Below are positions 54,131 through 63,218 of a stretch of DNA of 64,000 nt, piece after piece. A program made the position numbers and the translations under genes. Each line of letters starts with the position of its first letter. Position 1 is the first letter of the stretch. Source of the DNA: Rhizobiaceae bacterium (GTDB taxonomy: Bacteria; Pseudomonadota; Alphaproteobacteria; Rhizobiales; Rhizobiaceae); contig JAEPMD010000011.1 in NCBI GenBank assembly GCA_017644105.1, positions 45,175 through 109,174 on the forward strand, given 5' to 3'. The notes below the pieces were generated by a model. It was not told where the DNA came from and searched no databases. It saw only the letters and a program-made list of their open reading frames with translations.

Positions 54131-55777
54131 ATGTCTGAACGCGAAAGCATGGAATTCGACGTTGTCATCGTAGGTGCTGGGCCTGCGGGTCTTTCAGCTG
54201 CAATTCGTTTAAAACAACTGGATGAGAACCTTTCTGTTGTGGTTTTGGAAAAGGGTGCCGAGGTTGGTGCTCACATTCTATCTGGAGCCGTTGTTGATCC
54301 GGTCGGTGTTGATAAACTAATACCTGGCTGGCGCGAAGAGAGTGATCATCCGTTTAAAACAGAAGTGAAAGATGACCATTTTCTTGTGCTTGGACCAGCG
54401 GGTTCAATCCGCCTGCCAAATTTTGCAATGCCGCCTTTGATGAACAATCACGGCAATTACATTGTCTCGTTGGGAAATGTGTGTCGCTGGCTTGGCGAAA
54501 AGGCTGAAGCGCTGGGCGTTGAGGTTTATCCGGGTTTTGCCGCAGCGGAAGTGCTATACAATGACGATGGTGCCGTTATCGGCGTTGCGACTGGTGATAT
54601 GGGTATCGGCAAAGATGGCGAGCCAGGGCCAAATCATGAGCCAGGCATGGAACTTTTGGGCAAATATGTATTGATTGGTGAAGGTGTGCGCGGCTCGCTT
54701 GCCAAGCAGATCATCAACAAATTTGACCTGAGCGCTGATCGCGAACCGCAAAAGTTTGGTATCGGTATTAAAGAGCTTTGGCAGGTTAAACCAGAGAACC
54801 ATAAAAAAGGCTTGGTTCAGCACTCCTTTGGTTGGCCACTTGATATGAAAACGGGCGGTGGCACGTTCCTTTATCACCTTGAAGACAATATGGTTGCGGT
54901 TGGTTTTGTTATCCACCTGAATTACAAAAACCCATATTTGTCGCCGTTTGAAGAATTCCAGAGATTTAAAACCCATCCATCGATTAAACCAACTTTTGAA
55001 GGTGGCAAGCGCCTCTCTTATGGTGCGCGTGCGATTACCGAAGGTGGGTTCCAATCGGTGCCGAAACTTACCTTCCCAGGTGGCGCTTTGATCGGTTGTT
55101 CAGCCGGTTTTGTTAATGTGCCGCGTATTAAGGGTTCTCATAATGCGATGCTGTCTGGCATGTTGGCCGCTGAAAAAGTGGCTGCGGCGCTTTCAGCCGG
55201 TCGCGCGCAGGATGAGATCATCGAATATGAAAATGAATGGCGTGGCTCGCAAATCGGTGAAGATTTGAAAAAAGTGCGCAATGTGAAGCCGCTTTGGTCA
55301 AAATTCGGTACAATTATTGGTGTCGGCCTTGGTGGTCTGGACATGTGGCTCAACACATTGATCAAATGGTCGCCATTTGGCACGATGAAGCATGGCAAGC
55401 CTGACCATGAGTGTTTGGAGCCTGCAAGCAAGCATAAGCCGATTGAATATCCAAAACCGGATAATGAAGTCAGCTTTGATCGTTTGTCATCTGTGTTCTT
55501 ATCCAGCACCAATCATGATGAAGATCAGCCTGTTCACCTCAAACTTGCTGATGCTGATTTGCAAAAATCATCTGAACTTGATGTGTTTGCTGGCCCTTCA
55601 AACCGATATTGCCCGGCGGGGGTTTATGAATGGGTGGAAGATGAAGGCAAACAGAACTTCGTGATCAATTCGCAAAACTGTGTGCATTGTAAAACATGTG
55701 ACATCAAAGACCCTAATCAGAACATCAATTGGACTGTGCCGCAGGGCGGCGAGGGGCCCATGTATCCTAATATGTAG
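54131..55777 (+). CDS. Electron transfer flavoprotein-ubiquinone oxidoreductase
   Basis: Inner-membrane-associated FAD and [4Fe-4S] protein that moves electrons from ETF (reduced by acyl-CoA, dimethylglycine and sarcosine dehydrogenases) to ubiquinone. 548 residues: FAD motif VIVGAGPAGLSAAIRL (about 11-26), LSGAVVDP near 50, and C-terminal cluster ligands in CPAGVYEW and NCVHCKTCDIKDP. Full length, ending MYPNM. Flanked by a perfect terminator. Electrons from demethylation of dimethylglycine would also enter here. Confidence 0.96.
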   Translation: MSERESMEFDVVIVGAGPAGLSAAIRLKQLDENLSVVVLEKGAEVGAHILSGAVVDPVGVDKLIPGWREESDHPFKTEVKDDHFLVLGPAGSIRLPNFAMPPLMNNHGNYIVSLGNVCRWLGEKAEALGVEVYPGFAAAEVLYNDDGAVIGVATGDMGIGKDGEPGPNHEPGMELLGKYVLIGEGVRGSLAKQIINKFDLSADREPQKFGIGIKELWQVKPENHKKGLVQHSFGWPLDMKTGGGTFLYHLEDNMVAVGFVIHLNYKNPYLSPFEEFQRFKTHPSIKPTFEGGKRLSYGARAITEGGFQSVPKLTFPGGALIGCSAGFVNVPRIKGSHNAMLSGMLAAEKVAAALSAGRAQDEIIEYENEWRGSQIGEDLKKVRNVKPLWSKFGTIIGVGLGGLDMWLNTLIKWSPFGTMKHGKPDHECLEPASKHKPIEYPKPDNEVSFDRLSSVFLSSTNHDEDQPVHLKLADADLQKSSELDVFAGPSNRYCPAGVYEWVEDEGKQNFVINSQNCVHCKTCDIKDPNQNINWTVPQGGEGPMYPNM

Positions 55778-55815
55778 GATATCCGAATATGTAAGCTTTT
55801 TTAGCGTAAGAAACG

Positions 55816-55849
55816 AAAACGGCTGCAGGAGATCCTGCAGCCGTTTTTT
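55816..55849 (+). terminator. Strong terminator, convergent
   Basis: AAAACGGCTGCAGGA-GA-TCCTGCAGCCGTTTT is a perfect 15-bp stem with A- and T-tracts, able to work for both convergent genes. Confidence 0.9.
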
Positions 55850-55870
55850 ATTTGTTTGACCTAAACCGAA

Positions 55871-56476
55871 TTAAGCAGCTTTTGCTTTTGCATCCGCTTC
55901 AATTGCTTTTTCAAATGAACGTTTCTTTTTCGCAGGCATGCCTGCATAGATGCCGCTTTCGTAATTGCCCTCTTTGACCACAGCATTGGCCGCAACCACA
56001 GTTTTTGGTGCAAGATTGGCACCTGCTAAAATACGAACGCCTGAGAAGATGAGGGCATCTACGCCAATAGTGATCTGTTTTTTGCGAATGGGCGCATATT
56101 TCAGCGGTCCTTCGGCATTATCAATGTCGAAATCAAAACTAATCAGCGATGTCTGGTGAGCAATCGAAACATTATCACCGATTTTAATGCCGCCCTTGCC
56201 ATCGAGATAACAAGTTTCGAAGATCGCGACATTGTCGCCAAATTCGATCTCTTCCCAATAGGTGATGCGAACGCCTGTTTCGAACAGAACATTTTCACCG
56301 CATGATTTGGCCAAACGTTTGGCCCACAAATAGCGCAAAAAGATGCCGAGTTTCCATGGCATAAGTTCCAAAATAGGCCATGTCATCTTGAATAAAAACC
56401 GCGGTAGAATTGCAAAAATAGCGTTCAATACCGTGATAATCGGTTTGAGAATTTGAAATAATTTACGTCCAGTCAT
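55871..56476 (-). CDS. Left-handed beta-helix (hexapeptide-repeat) acyltransferase
   Basis: 201 residues. A hydrophobic N-terminus (about 8-50, probably membrane-associated) precedes hexapeptide repeats from about residue 72 to 175 (IEFGDNVAIFETCYLDGKGG then IKIGDNVSIAHQT; ITIGVDALIFSGVRILAGANLAPKTVVAANAVVKEG region), the WbbJ/LacA-type trimeric acyltransferase fold. C-terminus is Ala/Lys-rich. Acetyl transfer to a sugar or polysaccharide is likely; substrate unknown. Confidence 0.85.
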   Translation of the reverse strand: MTGRKLFQILKPIITVLNAIFAILPRFLFKMTWPILELMPWKLGIFLRYLWAKRLAKSCGENVLFETGVRITYWEEIEFGDNVAIFETCYLDGKGGIKIGDNVSIAHQTSLISFDFDIDNAEGPLKYAPIRKKQITIGVDALIFSGVRILAGANLAPKTVVAANAVVKEGNYESGIYAGMPAKKKRSFEKAIEADAKAKAA

Positions 56477-56567
56477 AGAGAAAACTCCTAATCATAACCA
56501 GAAACTAAGTTCATGGGATCATTAGATACAAGACGTCTTAATTTTTCGGTATTTGCCGATTTTGAGT

Positions 56568-57449
56568 TCAATTATGATTAAAAAATTCTAAAATCGTTTG
56601 AAGACATTCATCGGGCGCTTCTTCAGCAACAAAATGCCCGCAAGACAGCTGTAAATCTTTTAAATTATCAGCCCAAGGTTCCCATTCTTTGCGGGGGGTA
56701 TCAGCCATGTTTTTTAAAAAGCTGCTGCCATAAACGGCGAGCACCGGGCACTGGATTTTTGTACCTTTTTGTTGGTCTTCGCGGTCATGTTCGACATCTT
56801 TTGTGGCGCCAGAACGATAATCAGCGCATGAAGCGGCAATCACATTATTGGATCTGAATTGTGTTTTGTATTTTTCGATGGATTCTGGAGAGAGTTGAGT
56901 TTCATCGCCAGCCCATCTTGCAAAAATATGCTCCATATAATGGTCTGGTTCCGCTGCAATCAATGTTTCCGGCATCGGGGCGGGTTGGGCAAGGAAAAGC
57001 CAGTGATAGGTGCCCATTGCGTTGTTCCAGTCCATATTATCCCAAACAGATAATGTTGGAACGATATCGAGTGCACAATATGCTGTGACTTTTTCGGGGT
57101 GATCGAGGCACATGCGAAATCCAACGCGCGCACCACGGTCATGACCAAGCACTTGAAATTTCTCATGCCCGAGTTCTGACATAAGTGCAACAATGATTTC
57201 AGCGAGATTGCGTTTGGAATAAGCGTAATTTCCTGCGTCAGGTTCAGGACCTTCGCTTTCGCCATAACCAGGTAGATCAACCAGGATTACTTCATGCGTT
57301 TTGGCAAGTTCCGGGGCCAAAAACCGCCACATGTAAGATGATTGCGGGTAACCATGCATGAGTAAGATCGGTGTACCACGACCAGCTGTCCATACTGCTA
57401 AGTTTAGCCCTAATATATTTATCGATTTTTGTTCAAATCCAGAAATCAT
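56568..57449 (-). CDS. Alpha/beta hydrolase (haloacetate dehalogenase / epoxide hydrolase type)
   Basis: 293 residues from ATG 57449 (GGAG nine bases upstream). Nucleophile Asp in LGHDRGARVGFRM near residue 110; oxyanion region LMHGYPQSSYMWRFLAPEL near 33; acid/base His in SCGHFVAEEAPDE near 270. Asp as nucleophile points to C-halogen or epoxide substrates rather than esters, but many relatives are uncharacterised. Confidence 0.85.
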   Translation of the reverse strand: MISGFEQKSINILGLNLAVWTAGRGTPILLMHGYPQSSYMWRFLAPELAKTHEVILVDLPGYGESEGPEPDAGNYAYSKRNLAEIIVALMSELGHEKFQVLGHDRGARVGFRMCLDHPEKVTAYCALDIVPTLSVWDNMDWNNAMGTYHWLFLAQPAPMPETLIAAEPDHYMEHIFARWAGDETQLSPESIEKYKTQFRSNNVIAASCADYRSGATKDVEHDREDQQKGTKIQCPVLAVYGSSFLKNMADTPRKEWEPWADNLKDLQLSCGHFVAEEAPDECLQTILEFFNHN

Positions 57450-57464
57450 GATGATCAACTCCTG

Positions 57465-58421
57465 TTAAAAGACAAGGTCGCAAATGAGCAGCCATAAACC
57501 TGTTGTTATCACAGCGGTCGCAGTTCCAATGGTGATTGATGTTGCGGCTAGTCGTTGTCCGGTGCCAAATTGCTGCGCGACAACCCATGAATTAATTCCA
57601 ACTGGTAGAGCTGCGATTGAAACAAGCACGCGTGTAGTGAATTCAGGTATGCCGAAGATGAGCGATAGACCCAAGACAATCGCGGGCATCAACATCAGTT
57701 TAAATGAAACCAGCACCAAGGCGGGTGGGATTTGCCCTGATACACCATATCGTCTCGTTGCCATGCCAACAGCAAAGAGTGCCAATGGTCCCACAGTCGC
57801 ACTGATATTCTCAATCAATCGGTCGGCCAAAGGTGGCGGGCTCATAGCAAGCATCTTGACGATAAAACCTGCTAGAATGCCCAAGACAAGGGGGTTGGAA
57901 AGCAATTGTTTAAAGAATTTTTGTAACACGCTGAGCATATTGAGCTCGGTTTCAACTGCGCCATCTTTGCGGCTGGCCCATTCAAATTGAATAATGGTTG
58001 CAGCTAACATGACCGGCAAGTGGATGGTCAGAATTTTTGATAAGATCGCCACCCCTTCTTCGCCATAAACACCTGTGACAAAGGGAATGCCGACCAAAAC
58101 GCAGTTTGAAAATGCGCCGGTAACGCCCGCCACCACGCCGGCGCGCGTATCCCTACCAAATACGAACTGGATAACTAAATGCGATGATGCCCAGATGACA
58201 GTTCCAGCGCTGAAATAGACCGCCCAAATCACCAGAACTTCGCCGGTGCCGAAATCGGCATTCAAAATATTTTTGAACAATAATAACGGCACGCCAACAT
58301 TATATATAAAGCTCGTCAGTCCATCACCGATCTCAGGTTTAAGATATTTGGTTGCAACTGCTATATACCCCAAGCCAATAAGCGAAAAGATATAGAGAAT
58401 GGTTTCAATATAAGGCGGCAT
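57465..58421 (-). CDS. AEC-family transporter
   Basis: 318 residues with about ten membrane segments, of the auxin efflux carrier / bile-acid-type fold; typical is a Pro/Asn-containing VTGAFSNCVLVGIP stretch near 128 and a conserved LPVGINSWVVAQQFG near 274. Bacterial members export or import small organic acids such as malate. Co-directional with the hydrolase gene behind it (15-base gap); the pair may be one transcript. Confidence 0.87.
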   Translation of the reverse strand: MPPYIETILYIFSLIGLGYIAVATKYLKPEIGDGLTSFIYNVGVPLLLFKNILNADFGTGEVLVIWAVYFSAGTVIWASSHLVIQFVFGRDTRAGVVAGVTGAFSNCVLVGIPFVTGVYGEEGVAILSKILTIHLPVMLAATIIQFEWASRKDGAVETELNMLSVLQKFFKQLLSNPLVLGILAGFIVKMLAMSPPPLADRLIENISATVGPLALFAVGMATRRYGVSGQIPPALVLVSFKLMLMPAIVLGLSLIFGIPEFTTRVLVSIAALPVGINSWVVAQQFGTGQRLAATSITIGTATAVITTGLWLLICDLVF

Positions 58422-58483
58422 TTTGTGGACTTTGTCATTTGTGGATGGAGCTCAAAGGTAAATCCTTGCCAAGGAAAGCGCAA

Positions 58484-59632
58484 ATGGATAATTCTCATAA
58501 AACACAGAAAGGCGGGGTCATGTCAGGATTTAAGAGTTTTACACCATTGGCACAATCGCTGCCGGCAAGTGTTCCGTTTGTTGGTCCTGAAACCTCTGAG
58601 CGCGCCAGCGGAAAACTGTTTTCAGCCAGAATTGGGGCCAATGAAAATGGTTTTGGCTTTTCGCCGATAGTCCAAAAAACCATTGAGGAAGAGGCACATT
58701 TATCTTGGCGTTATGGAGATCCTGAGAGTTTTGATCTGAAAAATGCGATCAGCGCCAAGCTGGGTGTTGAGTTTAATCAGATCGTTGTGGGCGAGGGTAT
58801 TGATAGCCTTTTGGGCCTCATGGTGCGGATGATTGTTGAACCGGGCGTGCCGGTTGTCACTTCAATCGGCGCCTATCCAACTTTTAATTTTCACGTGACC
58901 GGCTTTGGCGGACAATTGCATGCTGTGCCTTATAAGGATGATCGCGAGGATTTGGGCGCATTGCTTGATAAAGTGCGCGAGACAAAGGCGCCTCTGGTTT
59001 ATTTTGCAAATCCCGACAATCCGATGGGAACATGGTGGTCCTCAGAAGATATTGTTGAATTTGCCAAAAATCTGCCCGCAACAACCATGCTGATCTTGGA
59101 TGAAGCCTATGTCGAAATGGCACCAGAAGAGGCTGTGCCTGCAATGACAGCGTTCTTAGACATGCCAAATGTAGTACGCATGCGTACTTTCTCAAAGGCT
59201 TATGGTTTGGCCGGCTTGCGCGTTGGCTATGTGATTGGGCAGAAAGATACGATCGCCATGTTTGAACGTGTACGCAATCATTTTGGCATGTCGCGTTTAT
59301 CGCAAAAAGCTGCTTTGGCGGCGATCAATGATGATGCTTGGCTCGAGAAGGTCCTCGGTCTCATCTCAAATTCGCGAAAAAAAATCGAGAAAATTGCTGA
59401 AAATTACGGATTTAAAGCAATCCTATCAGCGACCAATTTCGTCACGATCGATTGTGGTCGCGATGGTGATTATGCCCGGAATATACTGAAGGAACTTATG
59501 GATCGCGGCATATTTGTCAGAATGCCGGGTGTTGCTCCGCTGGATCGATGTATCCGTGTAAGCGTTGGGCCAGATGAAGAAATAGATCGGCTTGCAGCGG
59601 CATTGAAAGAGGTCGTCGCACAAATTAACTAG
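58484..59632 (+). CDS. Histidinol-phosphate aminotransferase-like enzyme (HisC family)
   Basis: 382 residues from ATG 58484, chosen because AAGGA lies eight bases upstream; ATG 58520 is possible. Fold-type I PLP enzyme: ANENGFGFSP near 59, YGDPESFDLKNAISAKLG near 86, NPDNPMGTWW near 190, LDEAYVEMAP near 215, PLP lysine in RTFSKAYGLAGLRVGYV near 240, and RVSVGPDEE near the C-terminus. Not near other his genes, so the true substrate may be another amino acid. Confidence 0.85.
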   Translation: MDNSHKTQKGGVMSGFKSFTPLAQSLPASVPFVGPETSERASGKLFSARIGANENGFGFSPIVQKTIEEEAHLSWRYGDPESFDLKNAISAKLGVEFNQIVVGEGIDSLLGLMVRMIVEPGVPVVTSIGAYPTFNFHVTGFGGQLHAVPYKDDREDLGALLDKVRETKAPLVYFANPDNPMGTWWSSEDIVEFAKNLPATTMLILDEAYVEMAPEEAVPAMTAFLDMPNVVRMRTFSKAYGLAGLRVGYVIGQKDTIAMFERVRNHFGMSRLSQKAALAAINDDAWLEKVLGLISNSRKKIEKIAENYGFKAILSATNFVTIDCGRDGDYARNILKELMDRGIFVRMPGVAPLDRCIRVSVGPDEEIDRLAAALKEVVAQIN

Positions 59633-59638
59633 CTAAAC

Positions 59639-59692
59639 AAAATAACCCTCGCAGCCATCCGGGAGGAAATAGATGGTTGCAAGGGTTATTTT
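59639..59692. terminator. Long bidirectional terminator
   Basis: AAAATAACCCT and AGGGTTATTTT with inner GCA/TGC and CCATC/GATGG make an extended stem. It lies between the aminotransferase (+) and the Sel1-like gene (-). Confidence 0.8.
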
Positions 59693-59709
59693 AATAAAGA
59701 CACTAATGC

Positions 59710-59976
59710 TTAGTGCATTGTCATCCATTCGCGAGCTTCACGAAGCGCCTTGGCGATATCAGATTTTGACATTGAACCTGTCAATTCTGCGCGCAAAGTT
59801 GCAGCGCGCTCAGATCCTTTGATCGCTGCAATGTTGAGCCATTTATGAGCTGCGATCATATCAACATCGCAATCTCTACCAGTTGCATACATAAGGCCCA
59901 TGTCACACAAGATGTCAGCGCGGACTTCGCCTGCGATCATCGGGTTATTCATATCAGTAATTTCAAAACGTGCCAT
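59710..59976 (-). CDS. Sel1-repeat-like small protein
   Basis: 88-residue cytoplasmic protein. The central stretch ADILCDMGLMYATGRDCDVDMIAAHKWLNIAAIKG (about residues 20-54) has the Sel1-type pattern: LG/MYA-G, D...A.KW, ..A. Such single-repeat proteins are widespread in alphaproteobacteria and of unknown role. The untranslated leader on this strand is unusually rich in hairpins. Confidence 0.8.
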   Translation of the reverse strand: MARFEITDMNNPMIAGEVRADILCDMGLMYATGRDCDVDMIAAHKWLNIAAIKGSERAATLRAELTGSMSKSDIAKALREAREWMTMH

Positions 59977-59998
59977 TTTAAATATTCCCTGTCATGTT

Positions 59999-60131
59999 GA
60001 CCGTCTCGGTCGTTGTTTGCTTGTTCCCCCAGAAGGGGTGTGCCGTTTTCGGCTTATTATGTCTTTGCCCTTCTGGGCTTATTATTCCCGTCTTTAAATA
60101 CGGGTTTGTCCCTGTTTGCTCTTGAGGAGCA
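59999..60131 (-). other. Hairpin-rich leader upstream of the Sel1-like gene
   Basis: Five stems in 133 bases: GACCG/CGGTC (59999-60011 region), CCCAGAAGGG/CCCTTCTGGG (60028-60037 with 60068-60077) enclosing GCCG/CGGC, CCCGT/ACGGG (60087-60105 region) and TGCTC/GAGCA (60117-60131). On the - strand the linkers repeat TAATAAGCC. No open frame fits, so this is probably a structured 5' UTR or small RNA. Confidence 0.55.
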
Positions 60132-60595
60132 TTTGCCTGTCTTTTTTGAACTTTTCGTTCTTTATCTGCACTGTTAGCCAGCGCTTATTTGATGTTGGGT
60201 AGAATGCCGCAATGTTTTGAAAATGCTGTTAAATTCCTTGATTAATATGAAATAAACAAAACAAAAACGAATGGTAAATTTGAGATTTTGTTAAACATCA
60301 ATACGCCTGATTCCACTGTGATTCGGGGCGATTTTAACGCTTGATTCAGATTTGAATTTCAACCTTTGAGTAACCAAGTTGTACGAAGACAAAATCGAGT
60401 TTTATTAAAATTGCAGATTATTTCTCGCTGTTTGAGGCTCTCGAACCGGCTTAATACGCGGTGATTTCTAGCGTTGTTTACCAATTTGAACTGAATATGA
60501 ACGGGCCCCTCAGAATAGGTTCAGTTCCGATATGGCAGATTGTTACCCATAGTGTTGCGGAGAGACAGATCTCCAAATTGAGTAAGGATGACCAT
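60132..60595. other. AT-rich non-coding gap
   Basis: No gene, repeat or convincing hairpin seen. Many A and T runs around 60235-60300 suggest a promoter-bearing or curved region serving the small secreted proteins to the right and the structured leader to the left. Confidence 0.5.
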
Positions 60596-60781
60596 ATGAC
60601 TGTTTTGGCCCGACGATTTTCGATCATCAGTTTAGTGCTGATGATTTTTGCGTTTTTAATGGCTGACGCCGTTCACAAAAATAAAGCCGCCAGAAGCCCA
60701 TATCTCTCAGGTGAACTATTCGTCTGTACAACCGGCAATGAACCGGTTTGTGGTGCAAACAACACATTTGTTCAAAAGTAG
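60596..60781 (+). CDS. Small predicted secreted or membrane-anchored protein
   Basis: 61 residues from ATG 60596 (AAGGA eight bases upstream; the frame is open further left but without start features). Hydrophobic segment residues 7-25 (ARRFSIISLVLMIFAFLMADA) then a short polar domain with two cysteines (FVCTTGNEPVCGANN) that could form a disulfide. I do not recognise the family. It could be an envelope micropeptide. Confidence 0.55.
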   Translation: MTVLARRFSIISLVLMIFAFLMADAVHKNKAARSPYLSGELFVCTTGNEPVCGANNTFVQK

Positions 60782-60802
60782 AGTGTCATAGGGTTTTCTA
60801 AA

Positions 60803-60949
60803 ATGTTTTCTTTAATTGTCAGAGTTTCTTTGTTCACATGCATGCTTGCAGGTCCGCTTTGCGCCATGAAAATCAGCCAGGAACGTTCATATAGTAATGA
60901 TGCAAGCACAGCTGGATTAGTGCTGATCAACAGTTTGCAGCGTGGCTAA
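60803..60949 (+). CDS. Possible 48-residue exported peptide
   Basis: Open frame starting MFSLIVRVSLFTCMLAGPLCAM, a good signal-peptide profile, followed by about 26 polar residues ending LQRG. It lies 21 bases after the previous small gene. There is no strong ribosome-binding site (ATAGGG about ten bases upstream). Pairing with the preceding small secreted protein is the main support. Confidence 0.35.
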   Translation: MFSLIVRVSLFTCMLAGPLCAMKISQERSYSNDASTAGLVLINSLQRG

Positions 60950-61030
60950 AACTCCACACAATTGTTCAAAATTATCAAGTTGCAATAAATCAGTTATTCC
61001 ACTGTCAAAAAACTTTGGTTATAACATCTC

Positions 61031-62512
61031 ATGGACAATCATATTAAAACAAACAATTTCACAACTCCCGAGCCGATTGAAGCTTGCGAGTATAAAAGCG
61101 TGACCGAAGCGGTTGACGCGCTCACAACAATTTACGAACGGAATGTCAATTTCTTACGACAATCCTTCGAAGCTTTTGACCCGAGTATCAAACAGTTTTA
61201 CCGGGCTTATTATCCCGAGATCTGCATTTCTTGCCACTCATTTGAGCATATTGATTCTCGTCTATCTTTTGGACATTTTTCATCGCCAGGTGTTTACAGC
61301 GCAACGATTACAAACCCTAAACTGTTCCGATCCTATCTCATTCAACAGTTAAGTTTTATTGGGGAGAATCATGATGCGGTCTTTGTCATTGGTGAATCAG
61401 ATACGCCCATTCCGCTTCATTTTGCGATTATCAGCGAGACAAGTGTAAATGCGAATCTAGGACCAGACTTTAAACTATCGCTGCGCGACTACTTTGACAC
61501 ACCAGATTTATCCATTACGGATGATTCAATTGTGAACGGTACATTGGAGCACGCGCCGGGTGAAACGCGACCACTGGCACCTTTTACAGCACAAAGGGTG
61601 GATTACTCATTGGCGCGTTTGTCGCATTATACTGCGACAGATCCCGATCATTATCAAAACTTTGTTTTGTTCACGAACTATCAGTTTTATATTGATGAGT
61701 TTAGTGAATATGCCAAAAAATTGATGGCTGAAGGTGGCGGTGGTTACGAAAGCTTTGTGGAGCCTGGGAACTTTATTACCAAGGCTGGTGAAGTTGCGGG
61801 TGAAAACCCAATTACAAAAACACCACAGATGCCGGCTTATCATCTTAAAAAGCCCGGCCATGGTGGTATCACTATGGTCAATATTGGTGTTGGACCATCG
61901 AACGCAAAAACAATTACTGATCATGTGGCCGTGCTGCGCCCGCATGTTTGGCTTATGCTTGGTCATTGCGCCGGTCTGCGGAATAGCCAAAGCTTGGGTG
62001 ATTACGTCCTTGCGCATGCTTATGTCCGCGAAGATCATGTGCTGGATTCAGATTTGCCAGTATGGGTACCTATTCCCGCATTGGCAGAGGTGCAAGTTGC
62101 GCTTCAAGATGCGGTTGCTGAAGTCACAGGTTATGATGGTTACGATCTCAAACGCATTATGCGGACCGGAACAGTCGCAACCATTGATAATCGAAATTGG
62201 GAATTACGTGATCAACGCGGACCAGTGCAGCGCTTGTCTCAATCCCGCGCTGTCGCGCTCGATATGGAATCCGCAACGATTGCTGCTAATGGGTTCCGCT
62301 TCCGCGTACCTTACGGCACTTTGCTTTGTGTGTCGGATAAACCGCTTCATGGGGAGTTGAAATTGCCCGGTATGGCGTCTGACTTTTATCGGACGCAGGT
62401 TGATCAGCATCTACGCATCGGTATTCGGGCAATGGAACTCTTGTCTGAAATGCCTGTTGCGCGGCTTCATTCGCGGAAACTTCGAAGCTTTACCGAAACA
62501 GCATTTCAATAG
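61031..62512 (+). CDS. amn: AMP nucleosidase
   Basis: Hydrolyses AMP to adenine and ribose 5-phosphate. 493 residues. The N-terminal Amn-specific domain (about 1-180; YYPEICI, DTPIPLHFAI) is followed by a nucleoside-phosphorylase-fold domain with NIGVGPSNAKT (about 281), GHCAGLR (about 312), ALDMESATIAANG (about 415) and CVSDKPLHGE (about 437), the last two including the catalytic acid region. The ribosome-binding site is weak. Followed by an amidotransferase gene ten bases on. Confidence 0.93.
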   Translation: MDNHIKTNNFTTPEPIEACEYKSVTEAVDALTTIYERNVNFLRQSFEAFDPSIKQFYRAYYPEICISCHSFEHIDSRLSFGHFSSPGVYSATITNPKLFRSYLIQQLSFIGENHDAVFVIGESDTPIPLHFAIISETSVNANLGPDFKLSLRDYFDTPDLSITDDSIVNGTLEHAPGETRPLAPFTAQRVDYSLARLSHYTATDPDHYQNFVLFTNYQFYIDEFSEYAKKLMAEGGGGYESFVEPGNFITKAGEVAGENPITKTPQMPAYHLKKPGHGGITMVNIGVGPSNAKTITDHVAVLRPHVWLMLGHCAGLRNSQSLGDYVLAHAYVREDHVLDSDLPVWVPIPALAEVQVALQDAVAEVTGYDGYDLKRIMRTGTVATIDNRNWELRDQRGPVQRLSQSRAVALDMESATIAANGFRFRVPYGTLLCVSDKPLHGELKLPGMASDFYRTQVDQHLRIGIRAMELLSEMPVARLHSRKLRSFTETAFQ

Positions 62513-62522
62513 GGTTTTCATC

Positions 62523-63215
62523 GTGACTAAAATTGGAATTTTGCAATGTGGTGATCATCCGGAAGAGGTTGCGAAGAAGCACCACTCCCACAGTGCTTTG
62601 TTTGAAAAGATGTTTGGTGGTCATCATCTATCATTTCAAACATATCGCGTGAATTATGGTGAGTTTCCTGATCATATTGGTGCCTGCGATGGCTATATCA
62701 TCACAGGTTCGCGGCATGGTGTTTACGAAGATCATGATTGGATTGCACCTTTAGAACAATTGGTTCGCGATTGTTTCGCCGCTTCAATTCCCGTGATCGG
62801 TATTTGCTTTGGTCATCAATTAATGGCGCAGGCATTGGGCGGTAAAGTGGAAAAATTTGCTGCCGGATGGAGTGTCGGTAAAGTCGATTATACATCTCGC
62901 GATGGCAAAACTGTCACTTTAAATGCCTTCCATCAAGACCAAGTCATTAAAGCACCGGAGGGTAGTGAGCCGATATTAAGTTCAGAATTCTGCCAGTATG
63001 CCGGCCTTTCTTATGGCAATAAGGGCATGTCGATGCAGCCACATCCTGAAATGGATGCAGAATTTATTCGTGATCTCTTGGATGCAAAAGGTGAGGCGCT
63101 GTTTGACGATAAGCAATTGGCTGATGCTTATGAAGGTCTGACGGATAACATCGATGATGTTTTGGCAACAAAGATGTTGCTGTCAATTTTAACCCCTGAA
63201 TTGAAACCGGCATAA
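62523..63215 (+). CDS. Class I glutamine amidotransferase
   Basis: 230 residues from GTG 62523 (AGGG eight to ten bases upstream); it starts TKIGILQCGDHPEEV. Catalytic triad: Cys in GICFGHQLMAQALGG (about residue 96), His and Glu in QPHPEMDAEF (about 178). Stand-alone GMP-synthase-like glutaminase domain with no synthetase partner, so it may act on gamma-glutamyl compounds or free glutamine conjugates. It is located between amn and mtnN and probably co-transcribed. Confidence 0.87.
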   Translation: MTKIGILQCGDHPEEVAKKHHSHSALFEKMFGGHHLSFQTYRVNYGEFPDHIGACDGYIITGSRHGVYEDHDWIAPLEQLVRDCFAASIPVIGICFGHQLMAQALGGKVEKFAAGWSVGKVDYTSRDGKTVTLNAFHQDQVIKAPEGSEPILSSEFCQYAGLSYGNKGMSMQPHPEMDAEFIRDLLDAKGEALFDDKQLADAYEGLTDNIDDVLATKMLLSILTPELKPA

Positions 63216-63218
63216 ATC

